Assembly (NCBI GenBank): GCA_945868575.1
Contig: CAMBMH010000009.1
Span: 1 to 50,607 of the forward strand
Source: Singulisphaera sp. GP187
GTDB lineage: Bacteria > Planctomycetota > Planctomycetia > Gemmatales > Gemmataceae
Reading direction: 5' to 3'
Length of the DNA: 50,607 nucleotides
How positions within the stretch are numbered: the stretch's first letter is position 1; each line of letters begins with the position of its first letter. Positions 23,876-33,156 of this stretch are shown piece after piece. The notes beneath the pieces are model-generated. The model ran no database searches. It was not told the DNA's origin and saw only the letters and a list, made by a program, of their open reading frames with translations. The translations under genes were made by a program, and so were the position numbers.

Positions 23876-25924
23876 ATGCCGAATCCCCAAAATGAAGATT
23901 GGAGCTTTTTGTCCCCTCCCACAGTGCAAGGGGATATTGGCACCCTTGGAGGATACCGAATCCTCGCTTTGATTGGCAAAGGTGCCATGGGTTTCGTTTT
24001 CAAAGGTCTCGATATTGGTCTACAAAGGACCATTGCCCTGAAAGTCATGCGACCGACCATTGCGGCAACCCCAAATTCCAGGGATCGTTTGCTTCGTGAG
24101 GCCCGTGCGGTCGCCGGAATTCAAAGCGAAAATGTGGTAACAATTTACCAGGTTGGCGAGGATCGGGGAATTCCATTCATTGCGATGGAATTTCTTGAGG
24201 GACTGACACTTGAGGCCTGGCAAAGCCGTCAGAATAAAGCGGTTCAATTGGGAGCCGTGTGTCGCGTGGCCCGGGACCTGCTCCGGGGCCTGGCGGCAGC
24301 CCATGAAAAGGGCCTGGTGCATCGCGACATAAAACCAGCAAATCTTTGGGTGGACCAGAAATCAGGCAGAGTAAAAATCCTCGATTTTGGACTCACCAAA
24401 GACACCGAATCGGAGGAAAATCTGACCATTGACGGCTCCATTCTGGGGACCCCAGCCTATATGTCCCCGGAACAGGCAAGTGGAAAACCCGCTGATGTCC
24501 AATCAGATCTTTTTAGTGCGGGAACAGTACTTTACCACCTTTTAACAGGATCCAGTCCATTCCAACGACAAGGTTTGCTGCCAACGCTTTCGGCTGTTGT
24601 CAATCACCACCCACTTCCCATTCAATCCCTTCGACCTGAAATCCCTGAGCAAATAGCAGATTTTATCGGCCAATTGATCAACAAAGCCCCACGGGAACGG
24701 CCTGAAAATGGGCATATTGCATTGATGCGCTGGGCGGAGGTGGAAAAATCCATTCGCAAACCCTTGGATACCCGGCTCAAGGATACTCCGTTCAAAAACC
24801 CTACTGCCGATGGGCCCGCTGAATCCGTTTCCAAGTCGAATAACACCGACATTCTTAAAGCCCCAGGATCGAGCATTTCCCACAAAAAACCTTCCACCAA
24901 AAAAACTTTAACAAAGTCTTTCAATCTTCTTTTTACCAATATCTCAATACTCGTTTTATTTTTGGTTGGGACGGTTTCCCTCATTGGAATTTTTTTGCTG
25001 TTCGTCTATTCGAAAACTAATAAACCTGAAATTGCCAAATCCGAATTGGCAAGAACGCAACCCCAGGGCGAACCAAACCTTCCTACTTCTTCCCTGGAAA
25101 AAAATTCCAAAAATCCATCGCCAATGCCGAGCGAAAAACCACCCATTGAACCAGACAAAATTCCAAAACCTTCAGGGATAAAAGAGGGGCAGGAACGCTT
25201 TACCAACCGTTTTGAAATCCAGATGGTGATCGTAAAACCCGGCAAGTTTCGTCTGGGTGGAACTGGCGGAACCCGATTGATTCGTGAGGAAACGGTAAAA
25301 AATGAATTCTTTGTGGGCACTCATGAGGTTACCCAGGAACAATGGAAAAAAGTAACAGGCGAAAACCCAAGCCATTTCTCCAAAAAAGGGGAAGGAGCGG
25401 AAATCGTCAAAGATTTTTCAGATGAAGACCTTGCCAATTTTCCCGTCGAAATGGTCACATGGAACGATGCCAAGGCTTTTGTCGATCGGCTCAACCTTTT
25501 GGACCCGCAACCTGATTGGGAATACCGACTACCCACCCTAATTGAGTGGGAATATGCCTGTCGGGGCGGCCACTTGATGAATGAAGGGGATGACTTGATG
25601 GACTATTACGGTTTCAAGCCCTCTTTAACCTTGCCCAAAAATTCGGCAAATTTGATTGATACCACAGGTCGACCCAAAAAAGTCGGCTCTTATGTTCCCA
25701 ATGTCCTGGGACTTTATGACATGCATGGCAATGTTGCCGAATGGTGCGCGGACCTTTATGTACCAAAAACCAAAACGGAAATCCCTGCGGAACGAATCAT
25801 TAAAGGTGGTAGCTGGGCTTCCCCTCCGGAGCATTCCCGGGCTGGAGCGTCATTCACCACCGCCCAAATCGCTTCAACCTGGGCTTTGGGCTTCCGTGTA
25901 ATTCTTGCGCGAAAAACACTTTGA
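23876..25924 (+). CDS. Ser/Thr protein kinase fused to an extracytoplasmic SUMF/FGE-like domain
   Basis: A 682-residue membrane receptor-type kinase. The Hanks-type kinase domain spans about residues 25-290 with GKGAMGFVFKG, IALKVM (ATP Lys), HRDIKPANL, DFGLT and GTPAYMSPEQ, so it should be active. One membrane helix lies near 355-380, followed by a Pro/Lys-rich linker. A formylglycine-generating-enzyme-like domain runs from about 445 to the end (VKPGKFRLGG, HEVTQEQW, YRLPTLIEWEYACRGG, GNVAEWC, IKGGSWA, GFRV). The paired Cys near the C-terminus used by true FGE are absent, so this part probably binds a ligand. The second ATG is chosen because GGAG is seven bases away from it. Confidence 0.93.
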   Translation: MPNPQNEDWSFLSPPTVQGDIGTLGGYRILALIGKGAMGFVFKGLDIGLQRTIALKVMRPTIAATPNSRDRLLREARAVAGIQSENVVTIYQVGEDRGIPFIAMEFLEGLTLEAWQSRQNKAVQLGAVCRVARDLLRGLAAAHEKGLVHRDIKPANLWVDQKSGRVKILDFGLTKDTESEENLTIDGSILGTPAYMSPEQASGKPADVQSDLFSAGTVLYHLLTGSSPFQRQGLLPTLSAVVNHHPLPIQSLRPEIPEQIADFIGQLINKAPRERPENGHIALMRWAEVEKSIRKPLDTRLKDTPFKNPTADGPAESVSKSNNTDILKAPGSSISHKKPSTKKTLTKSFNLLFTNISILVLFLVGTVSLIGIFLLFVYSKTNKPEIAKSELARTQPQGEPNLPTSSLEKNSKNPSPMPSEKPPIEPDKIPKPSGIKEGQERFTNRFEIQMVIVKPGKFRLGGTGGTRLIREETVKNEFFVGTHEVTQEQWKKVTGENPSHFSKKGEGAEIVKDFSDEDLANFPVEMVTWNDAKAFVDRLNLLDPQPDWEYRLPTLIEWEYACRGGHLMNEGDDLMDYYGFKPSLTLPKNSANLIDTTGRPKKVGSYVPNVLGLYDMHGNVAEWCADLYVPKTKTEIPAERIIKGGSWASPPEHSRAGASFTTAQIASTWALGFRVILARKTL

Positions 25925-26034
25925 GATCCCTGCCATCAAAGGCGATCGAACCAACAAACCGTTACAACATAATGGGGTCGAACCTCATTGTCTTGAATTG
26001 GGAATTCGCTTGAATTTGGTTGTCAAGACAAGGC

Positions 26035-26436
26035 CTATTCCCCTCCGCAAACCTCCTCAAGTACATCTTCGGCGACATAAATCGGCACGCCGGAAGCAAC
26101 CGCCACCGCGATCGCGTCGGAAGGTCGACAATCCACTTCCACGATTTCCCCGTCCAGCATGATCCGAAGCACCGCGTAGTAGGTTTGCTCACGGATTTCG
26201 TTGATCAGGATATCCCGAAGTTCGCCACCCATTTTTTCAATGGTGTTGTTGATCAGGTCATGGGTAAGTGGCCGGGGCGAAACCATCCGCTTTACCCGGC
26301 GATCAATGCTCGATGCTTCAAAAATGCCGATCATCATCGGAAAAGTCCGGTCGCCTTCGACCTCCTTGAGCATGATGACCTGCTCGTCCTGGATCTCGCT
26401 GATGATGATGCGCCTGAGTTGCATTTGAACGGCCAT
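26035..26436 (-). CDS. Bifunctional nuclease family protein (DUF151/BFN)
   Basis: A 133-residue member of the BFN family, whose plant members have DNase and RNase activity; bacterial function is poorly known. Motifs: MLKEVEGDRTFPMMIGIFEA, then LTHDLINNTIEKMG, and DCRPSDAIAVAVASGVPIYV, the most conserved segment of the family. Length fits a single-domain member. A GAGGAA stretch precedes the ATG by about nine bases. It lies between the convergent kinase gene and an SDR gene on the same strand. Confidence 0.9.
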   Translation of the reverse strand: MAVQMQLRRIIISEIQDEQVIMLKEVEGDRTFPMMIGIFEASSIDRRVKRMVSPRPLTHDLINNTIEKMGGELRDILINEIREQTYYAVLRIMLDGEIVEVDCRPSDAIAVAVASGVPIYVAEDVLEEVCGGE

Positions 26437-26539
26437 GGATCCAATTCCTCTTCAATGACCTAAACTTGTTTTCCGGGACTTGGGGATTGAAGCTTTCCAA
26501 CTCCCCACCTGTTTTTCCAAAAGCAAAGCCAAACCTGCC

Positions 26540-27289
26540 CTAGATAAAGCTATAGTGGCTAGGTGTAATAATCAGTTCAGGGATGGATGCCCTTGCGGGA
26601 AGGGCCGAAACAAAGAATACCGCGCTGGCGACATCTTCAGGTTGCAGGATCGAGGCCTTGTGCTCTTCGGTGACCGGATTGGGCCTGGCCTCAAGGATTG
26701 GGGTATTCACCTCACCCGGAAAGATCGAAGTCACCCGAATCCCGTTGGGTTTCTCCTCAGCAGCCAAAGCCGTGGCCCACCCACGGAGGGCGAATTTGGC
26801 CGCGACATATGCTGCGCCGCCCAGGGGATTGCCCCTTAGACCAGCAATGGAGTTGATGTAAACGATCAGACCACCCTTTTGAGCGCGAAGGGTCGGCAAA
26901 AACGCCTGGGTTGTCAAAAAGGCGCTATCAAGGTTTCCGCCGAGCACCTCGCGCCAGCGCTCGTTGGACAGTGCGGCAATGGAACGCTCCTTGACATTGA
27001 GTCCCGCATTGTTGACCAAAATGTCAATTTTGCCCAAATAGCCCAGGGCAGCCTTGGCCAGCGCCTCTGCCCCTTCATGACTTGCCAGATCCGCCTGAAC
27101 CGTCCATAACCTGCCATTTGCACCAGGAATCTTGTTCAGATGCAAAAGTGCGGCTTCAAGCCTTGGACCACCACGACCTGAGATAACGACTCTGTCACCC
27201 GCTTCGAGAAATTTTTGGGCGGTGGCCAAACCGATACCGCTCCCGCCGCCACTGATTACAACGCCCCGTCCCGATGTGTTTGTTGCCAT
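26540..27289 (-). CDS. Short-chain dehydrogenase/reductase (SDR)
   Basis: NAD(P)-dependent oxidoreductase of 249 residues with a classical SDR pattern: the cofactor loop SGGGSGIG, DILVNNAGLN, the catalytic Ser in INSIAG, YVAAK with Tyr and Lys, and FPGEVNTPI after the active site. Start is the ATG giving ATNTSGRGVVISGGG, with an AAGGGAAAA stretch upstream; earlier in-frame starts add unrelated residues. The substrate is unknown. About 100 bases upstream of the BFN gene on the same strand, divergent from prfB. Confidence 0.9.
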   Translation of the reverse strand: MATNTSGRGVVISGGGSGIGLATAQKFLEAGDRVVISGRGGPRLEAALLHLNKIPGANGRLWTVQADLASHEGAEALAKAALGYLGKIDILVNNAGLNVKERSIAALSNERWREVLGGNLDSAFLTTQAFLPTLRAQKGGLIVYINSIAGLRGNPLGGAAYVAAKFALRGWATALAAEEKPNGIRVTSIFPGEVNTPILEARPNPVTEEHKASILQPEDVASAVFFVSALPARASIPELIITPSHYSFI

Positions 27290-27562
27290 TTCGGATTTTT
27301 CCCTTTGTCTCATAGATATTATTGCCACTCGGCCAGATGCTTTCCGGGAAATTCCGGGGCCTGCCGCCCCTTTGCTTTCCGCATTGGTCCGATGGTAACC
27401 CACCCGGTTTGCCAGCTACTAACGCATGCCGGAACCTTTACCTTTGCATGGCCGGTTTGATTGACCGGACGCAAGTCCTAGGATTTTTCTTATGGAACAT
27501 GCCGGGGGGATCACCGCCGGTTGAATTGGATGACTTTGACGAACCTCCCCTGGATGAGCTCG

Positions 27563-28691
27563 ATGAACCCCGAAACGAAAAAACAAGTGCAGGATTTTAC
27601 CGATCGATTGGGCTTCCTGAGGGACTCTCTTTGACATTCGCGGCAAAAAAAAACAGCGCGAAGCCTTTCTCGAAAAACAGTCAGCATCCGATTTCTGGAG
27701 TAATCCGGAAAAAGCACAACAAGTAATCAGCCAATTTAAGCCGGTCAGCGGCATCCTGAAACCTTATGAGGACCTTGAAAAGTCCCTTGGAGATGTCCAG
27801 GCAATGCTCGAACTCTCGGAGGAGGACGAATCCTTCGCGGGCGAGCTCCAAAACGAGCTATCAAGGTTTGGCATCGCTCTTGAAGAATTTGAGCTCCGTT
27901 CCATTCTCAGCGGCCCACAGGACGCCAGCAACGCCTACCTTCGGGTTCAGGCCGGTGCGGGTGGCACCGAAGCCTGCGACTGGGCCGGAATCCTCATGCG
28001 CATGTATTCCCGTTGGGGCGAACGCCACGGATTCGGCATTGAAATGGTCGATGAACTGCGAAATGACGAAGCGGGTATCCAAAGCGCCACGGTTCGTATT
28101 GTTGGTGACTACGCCTATGGCCACCTCCAAAGCGAATCGGGCATCCACCGACTGGTCCGCATCAGCCCCTTCGACTCCAATGCAAGGCGCCATACATCCT
28201 TTGCCGCGGTCGATGTGACACCGGAAATCGATGGCACCATCGAAATCGACATGAAACCTGACGATTTGGAAAGGCAAACTTTCCGATCTGGTGGTCCCGG
28301 CGGCCAGCACCAGAACAAAACCGAGTCGGGGGTTCGCTACATCCACCTCCCCACCGGAGTCGCCGCCGAAAGTCGTTCCGAGCGAAGTCAGCACAAGAAC
28401 GATGATATGGCTTACAAAATGCTCAAAGCCAAGCTTTACAAGATCGAGGAAAACAAGCGTAAAGCAGAAGTGGAAAAGGTTTACGACGAAAAAGGCGAAG
28501 TTTCCTGGGGCTTCCAGATTCGGAACTATGTCCTTCAGCCCTACACCCTTGCAAAGGATGTCCGTACTGGCCACTCCACCTCTCAAGTGATGCAAGTGCT
28601 CGACGGGGATCTGGATTCCTTCATACAGGCCTACCTGAAGATGAAGGCCTCAGGCAAGGCTCCCATGAAGGGTGGCGCCGATCCGGATTAG
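27563..28691 (+). CDS. prfB: Peptide chain release factor 2, with programmed +1 frameshift
   Basis: RF2 releases peptides at UGA and UAA. The gene is read in two frames: 23 codons (NPETKKQVQDF...LRDSL) end at an in-frame CTT TGA, and after a +1 shift the frame continues DIRGKKKQREAFLEK to the end, giving about 375 residues. RF2 markers are SPF (RISPFDSNARRH), the anticodon-like tripeptide, and the catalytic SGGPGGQHQNKTESG. The ATG at 27563 gives a family-like start; an ATG nine bases earlier is possible. Low RF2 should favour the shift, the known autoregulation. Confidence 0.95.
27619..27634 (+). promoter_or_regulatory. prfB: prfB frameshift site
   Basis: GAGGGA acts as the internal Shine-Dalgarno-like element, followed by CTCT and then CTT TGA C. 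The slippery CTTTGA is identical to the bacterial RF2 site, but the spacing from the G-rich element is one or two bases longer than in E. coli. Confidence 0.9.
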
Positions 28692-28810
28692 GCAATTCCT
28701 CGAATCCACCCAAACGGACCGTTCCTGCAAATTTCATTAAATTCACACGATTTGAGTCAGGAAAGGAATCCTCCTCAAACCTAACATGATCCACTCAGGA
28801 GACTTTTGCA

Positions 28811-29881
28811 ATGTTCCAAGCTATTTCTTCTCGCAGGTTTTTTGTTTTAGGCGCCCTTGCCGGGGCAATGCTTCCCGGTTGTGGAGGCGAACCAGCCAAA
28901 AAGACATCGGGCAATTCAAACACCGTTGCCGCAGCCTCACGCATTCGTGGTGGTGGTAGCAGCTTTATTGGGCCCATGATGGAGTTGTGGAAAGGCGCCT
29001 ACGAGAAAACCGAGATTGATTATCAGGTCACCGGTTCTGGAGACGGGGTGCAAAAACTCCTTGCCAAGGAACGCGATTTCGGTTGCACCGACGCCCCACT
29101 TAGCAATGACCAACTCGAAAAAGCAGGCGGTCCCGATTCGGTTTTGCAAATTCCGCTCGCCATGGGCGCGGTGGTTCCTGTTTACAATCTCCCGGGGCTC
29201 TCCGAACCGCTCAATTTCACGGGCGACCTTTTGGCAGAAATTTACTTGGGCAAAATCACCAAATGGAATGACCCTTCGATTGCCAAGGTAAATCCTGGCG
29301 CCAAACTTCCCGATTTGAATATCACCGTTTGCGCCCGCGCGGATGGTAGTGGTACAAGCCACATTTGGACATCCTACCTTAGTTTGGTTAGCCCAACCTG
29401 GAAGGAAAAAGTGGGGGCTTCCACACAGCCCAAATGGCCGGTTGGTCAGCAGGCACCCAAAAATGCCGGCGTAGCCAAATTGGTTGAGGACAAGGTTGGC
29501 GCACTTGGATACGTGGAACTTATCTATGCCCTGGAAAAGAAATCCCTCAGCAACGGCAAAGTTCAAAATGCGGACAAATCAGATTTCCTGGCGGGCTCCC
29601 TCGAGTCCGTTTCGGCCTCCGCTGCGAACCTGAAAGAAATTCCTGAGAATCTGGTATTCAGCCTCCTACAACAAGGAGGCAAGGATTCTTACCCGATTTG
29701 CGGTACGGTTTGGCTTGTCGCACACACTAAAACCGAAGTATCGAAAGCTGAAGCACTCAAGGGTTTTGTGAGGTACGCCACAGGCGAGGGACAAGAACTT
29801 TGCTCCAAAAAGCACTATGCGAAACTCCCCAAAAATCTGGTGGAAAAAGTTGTCGCCTCCCTTGATAAGCTTGGCAAATAG
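28811..29881 (+). CDS. pstS: Phosphate ABC transporter substrate-binding lipoprotein PstS
   Basis: Periplasmic phosphate-binding protein. RRFFVLGALAGAMLPGC is a lipoprotein signal with a possible twin-Arg/Sec start and the lipidated Cys near residue 24. The mature part shows GGGSSFIGPMMELW, YQVTGSGDGVQKL, FGCTDAPLS, LGKITKWNDPSI and RADGSGTSHIWTSYLS, the phosphate-loop signature. Length 356. AGGAG lies ten bases before the ATG. It heads the pst operon and is followed 42 bases later by the fused permease. Confidence 0.95.
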   Translation: MFQAISSRRFFVLGALAGAMLPGCGGEPAKKTSGNSNTVAAASRIRGGGSSFIGPMMELWKGAYEKTEIDYQVTGSGDGVQKLLAKERDFGCTDAPLSNDQLEKAGGPDSVLQIPLAMGAVVPVYNLPGLSEPLNFTGDLLAEIYLGKITKWNDPSIAKVNPGAKLPDLNITVCARADGSGTSHIWTSYLSLVSPTWKEKVGASTQPKWPVGQQAPKNAGVAKLVEDKVGALGYVELIYALEKKSLSNGKVQNADKSDFLAGSLESVSASAANLKEIPENLVFSLLQQGGKDSYPICGTVWLVAHTKTEVSKAEALKGFVRYATGEGQELCSKKHYAKLPKNLVEKVVASLDKLGK

Positions 29882-29908
29882 TCCGTTCTGACGAAAACAT
29901 TTTCCTAA

Positions 29909-29922
29909 AAGGGTCGACCCTT
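29909..29922 (+). promoter_or_regulatory. Palindrome hiding the pstCA Shine-Dalgarno
   Basis: AAGGGTCGACCCTT is a perfect 14-base palindrome one base before the ATG. AAGGG is the only Shine-Dalgarno candidate, so a small AAGGG-TCGA-CCCTT hairpin could lower permease translation relative to PstS. Confidence 0.4.
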
Positions 29923-29923
29923 C

Positions 29924-31807
29924 ATGGTCGTTCAGGCAGGCATTCTGAAAGTATGGGGCGACCGGATTTTCCGGGTGGCGTGCTATTCTGCCGCCCTGGT
30001 TGTCCCCTCGCTCATATTACTACTGGTTGTGTTGCTCATTAAATCCAGCCTTCCAAGCTTGCAAAAGTATGGAATTGCCTTTCTGTATCAATCGGACTGG
30101 GACCCTTCCCGGGAAAAGTTTGGTTCGGTCCCATTCATTTATGGCACGCTGATGACCTCGGCGCTTGCCATGTTGATTGCCCTTCCTTTGGGTGTTGCCG
30201 CCTCGACTTTTTTGTGTGAAATTGCGCATCGAAAACTGGCTCGCCCGGCAATGTTCCTGATTGAGCTGTTGGCTGCGATTCCGAGCGTGGTTTATGGTTT
30301 TTGGGGCATATTCTTCGTCGTGCCCATGCTTCAACCAATCCTTAAAACAATCGGTGCCGAGAACGATACAGGGCGTGGCCTTTTCACCGCGGGAATTGTC
30401 CTGGCGGTAATGGTGGCCCCGTTCCTGACTTCGGTTAGCTTTGAAGTCTGCAAAGCGGTACCAATGGCCCAGCGGCAAGGGGCAATCGCTTTGGGCGCCA
30501 CGCGGTGGCAAATGATCAGCCGCGTTGTCCTTCCTTATGCGTGGCCTGGTATTTTGGGTGCAAGTTTCCTCTCTTTGGGTCGAGCCCTGGGTGAAACCAT
30601 GGCCGTCGCAATGGTCATAGGCAACCAGCCTCAGGTGCACTTCACAACCTGGAATAGTCCGGTTGGCCCAATTAGTTTTCCGGCCCTGGATGCGGCTGCC
30701 GCGTCCATACCAAGTGTGATCGCAAACCAGCTTTCTGGCGCCATGACGGAACTCCAGAGGTCCGCCCTGGTAGAACTTGGTCTGGTGTTGTTGTTGGTGA
30801 CTCTTGTTGTCAACAGCGCGGCAAGGCTACTGATTTGGCGATCGAGCCGGACTCCAACCCAGGCGGATGATGAAGGGGAGGCCAAATTGGTCCCTCCTGA
30901 TCGCCCTGAAAAGCCCGAAACAAGGGCCGCCCGTCGCGCGGAATTGGGCCAACTGCTAAGAAAAGCACGCAGCAAATTCTCAAAGCGCAACAGCGCAATC
31001 AATCAATCGATGACCATCCTGCTGGGTGTTGGCCTGCTTCTTCTTATTTTGCCGCTCTTTAATATCCTTGGTTTTGTCGCCTACCGGGGATTCCAAAGCC
31101 TCGACTGGGCTTTTTTCACAAAAAGGCCTCCTTTGGGATTGGGGCATGCAATCCTTGGCACCCTCACCATGGTTGGCCTGGCACCCATTTTTGGTGTGCC
31201 GATCGGCCTATTCGCCGCGCTGTTCCTATCAGAATTCCGCAATAGCAAACTTGTTCCCGTTGTGCGCTTTGTAGGGGATCTTCTCGGTTCCACCCCTTCG
31301 ATCATAATCGGCATCTTTGCCTACACGCTTATAGTCCAACCCATGCACACAGACTCGGCTTGGGCGGGAGCATTCGCGCTTGGAATGATGATGATTCCGG
31401 TTGTGATGCGAAGTTCCGAAGAAGCGCTAAAATTGGTCCCTTCAAGCCTTCGAGAAGGAAGTTATGCGCTAGGGGCGAACCAGGCCCAAACCGCGCTGAG
31501 GGTACTTTTACCCGCTGCTTTGCCTGCGGTGGTCACCGGGGTTATCCTTTCGATAAGCAGGGTCGCCGGCGAAACAGCACCCCTCCTGTTTACGGCAGGC
31601 AATACCGATTTTTGGCCCAAAGGGCTCAATGAACCAACGCCATTCTTGACCTATTATATATACTATTACTCTTCGGAAGGCTATGAGGAAAAGGAGAAGC
31701 TTGCGTTTGCTGGCGCCCTTGTCCTGCTTGGTTTTGTGATGGTTTTGAATCTGGGTATTCGTGTTATTGCCGCCCGCCGCGCGGGATCCACCGCCCGGGC
31801 GGATTAG
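29924..31807 (+). CDS. Phosphate ABC transporter permease, PstC-PstA fusion
   Basis: Both membrane subunits of the phosphate transporter in one 627-residue chain. Residues 1-310 are PstC-like, with the EAA-type segment ALGATRWQMISRVVLP and RALGETMAVAMVIGNQP. A charged linker (about 311-360, rich in Pro, Arg and Glu) leads to a PstA-like half with ALGANQAQTALRVLLP and SRVAGETAPLLFTAG. Each half has about six membrane helices. There is no stop or frame change between the halves. The linker starts and ends in the cytoplasm, as needed for a functional fusion. No pstB or phoU follows in the window. Confidence 0.93.
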   Translation: MVVQAGILKVWGDRIFRVACYSAALVVPSLILLLVVLLIKSSLPSLQKYGIAFLYQSDWDPSREKFGSVPFIYGTLMTSALAMLIALPLGVAASTFLCEIAHRKLARPAMFLIELLAAIPSVVYGFWGIFFVVPMLQPILKTIGAENDTGRGLFTAGIVLAVMVAPFLTSVSFEVCKAVPMAQRQGAIALGATRWQMISRVVLPYAWPGILGASFLSLGRALGETMAVAMVIGNQPQVHFTTWNSPVGPISFPALDAAAASIPSVIANQLSGAMTELQRSALVELGLVLLLVTLVVNSAARLLIWRSSRTPTQADDEGEAKLVPPDRPEKPETRAARRAELGQLLRKARSKFSKRNSAINQSMTILLGVGLLLLILPLFNILGFVAYRGFQSLDWAFFTKRPPLGLGHAILGTLTMVGLAPIFGVPIGLFAALFLSEFRNSKLVPVVRFVGDLLGSTPSIIIGIFAYTLIVQPMHTDSAWAGAFALGMMMIPVVMRSSEEALKLVPSSLREGSYALGANQAQTALRVLLPAALPAVVTGVILSISRVAGETAPLLFTAGNTDFWPKGLNEPTPFLTYYIYYYSSEGYEEKEKLAFAGALVLLGFVMVLNLGIRVIAARRAGSTARAD

Positions 31808-31811
31808 AACA

Positions 31812-31840
31812 AAACAGGGGGCCTCCAATGCCTCCTGTTT
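31812..31840 (+). terminator. Terminator after the pst operon
   Basis: AAACAGGGGGC pairs with GCCTCCTGTTT (one G-U) around a 7-base loop and is followed by CCCTACTTTTT. It lies four bases after the pstCA stop codon, so the operon ends without pstB. Confidence 0.85.
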
Positions 31841-31908
31841 CCCTACTTTTTGAGAGCACAATTTTATTATTAAATCGCATGGTTTTGCCAAAAGGAAAAC
31901 CCGGGATC

Positions 31909-33156
31909 CTAAAGATCTCCCGACTTCTCCCAATCCCTCATGAGTGTGTTGGAAGGCAAACTCTCATCAAGCAATTTACGCGCGGTTTCAACTCCCGCCA
32001 CAGGCATCGCGCCCGGCTCAAGGATCCCAATCTGGACCAAAACACTCGCCTGGTCCCAATAGATGTGTTCGTTGTAAAGCTTGTCACCGCGGAATTTGAT
32101 AATTGCCACGAGGGGAATCTCAACCCGCTTGCCTGTGGGCGCTATTCCCGGAAGCATCCAGGGGATCTCGCAAGTGTGGGTGAAACAAAAGAGGAGCTCA
32201 TCCACCACCTGGGTGGCACCGACCGTGCGCGACACAGGAATTAGCGATGTGTCGGCCGGATTGCTGTTAATGAAATGGTTTTTGTAGAAGCGGAAAAGAT
32301 CCTTATACCCGACACCACCTGTCATGGTGGGGATGTGATTGACATAAGGCTCAGGCACCATCGTCACCATAGTCGCGGCTATATCACGCGTTTCAAATTC
32401 GCATGCACAGTGCTGATCCCATAGGCGGGACAAATCGAAATGAGGGCCAATTGCCTTCTTTAGCGCTTCAACCGTTCGCTGGTACGCCAATTGGGAAGAA
32501 GTCTTGTGAAAGTTGTCCCCGCCAATGCGGGCAAAAGCGTGATCCACTCCAGGGTAAACAAACATTTGGACCTTGGGATTGTTCCCTAGGCCCTGTTGCA
32601 ATTGGGCTTGAGCCTCCGGAGGACAAAACCGGTCCAGTTGCGCGATGTGCAAGGTCAGGTCACATCCAATGTTTTTGGCCTCATCCATCACCAATTCGAT
32701 TCCCACCCCGTAATACCCCACCGCAACATCGGCATCGGTCCGACAAGCGGCAAGATAAGCCAGCTTGCCACCCATGCAAAATCCAATGACGCCAACTTTG
32801 CCCGTCACGCCCGAGTGCGACCGCAAGGCAGAAATGACCGTCTGGATGTCCTCCAGACCCTTGGCAGTATCAAAGGCATGCAAAAGGGAAAACGCCTTGA
32901 TTCGCTCCTGGGGGGAATATCCCAGATCAACACCAGCCTCCTGGCGCCAAAACATGTCGGGGACAACTACAACATACCCCTCCTCGGCATACAAGTTTGC
33001 AAGGGCTCGCATGTTATCGTTGACGCCAAAAATTTCCTGTATCAAGACGAGACCGGGACCTTTTCCCGATCGGGGCGTGGCAAGATACCCCGTGAAGGTT
33101 CCCGTTCCATCCATCGCCTGAAATGTTAAACATCGGCCGGTTTCTTTGCTATCCAT
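31909..33156 (-). CDS. Dienelactone hydrolase fused to an NTF2/SnoaL-like domain
   Basis: A 415-residue two-domain protein. The N-terminal half (about 1-240) is a dienelactone hydrolase: LVLIQEIFGVNDNMRALA, YVVVVPDMFWR, the nucleophile Cys in GVIGFCMGG and the catalytic His in PGVDHAF. The C-terminal part (from about 265) resembles NTF2/SnoaL folds: FYKNHFINSNPADTSLIPVS, RVEIPLVAIIKFRGDKL and EHIYWDQASVLVQIG. Such fusions probably act on lactones or carbonyl substrates, unidentified here. No signal peptide. Start is the ATG giving DSKETGRCL. The 286-base gap before the efflux genes shows AT-rich sequence but no clear site. Confidence 0.88.
   Translation of the reverse strand: MDSKETGRCLTFQAMDGTGTFTGYLATPRSGKGPGLVLIQEIFGVNDNMRALANLYAEEGYVVVVPDMFWRQEAGVDLGYSPQERIKAFSLLHAFDTAKGLEDIQTVISALRSHSGVTGKVGVIGFCMGGKLAYLAACRTDADVAVGYYGVGIELVMDEAKNIGCDLTLHIAQLDRFCPPEAQAQLQQGLGNNPKVQMFVYPGVDHAFARIGGDNFHKTSSQLAYQRTVEALKKAIGPHFDLSRLWDQHCACEFETRDIAATMVTMVPEPYVNHIPTMTGGVGYKDLFRFYKNHFINSNPADTSLIPVSRTVGATQVVDELLFCFTHTCEIPWMLPGIAPTGKRVEIPLVAIIKFRGDKLYNEHIYWDQASVLVQIGILEPGAMPVAGVETARKLLDESLPSNTLMRDWEKSGDL

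Noticed and set aside
27322-27726. 134-codon plus-strand frame before and over the start of prfB
   Set aside because: It is in a different frame from the well-supported prfB zero frame and shows no recognisable domain; the acidic stretch is the only protein-like part.
28692-28810. Pho box before pstS
   Set aside because: TTTCATTAAATTCACAC has only a partial resemblance to two 7-base Pho repeats, too weak to report.
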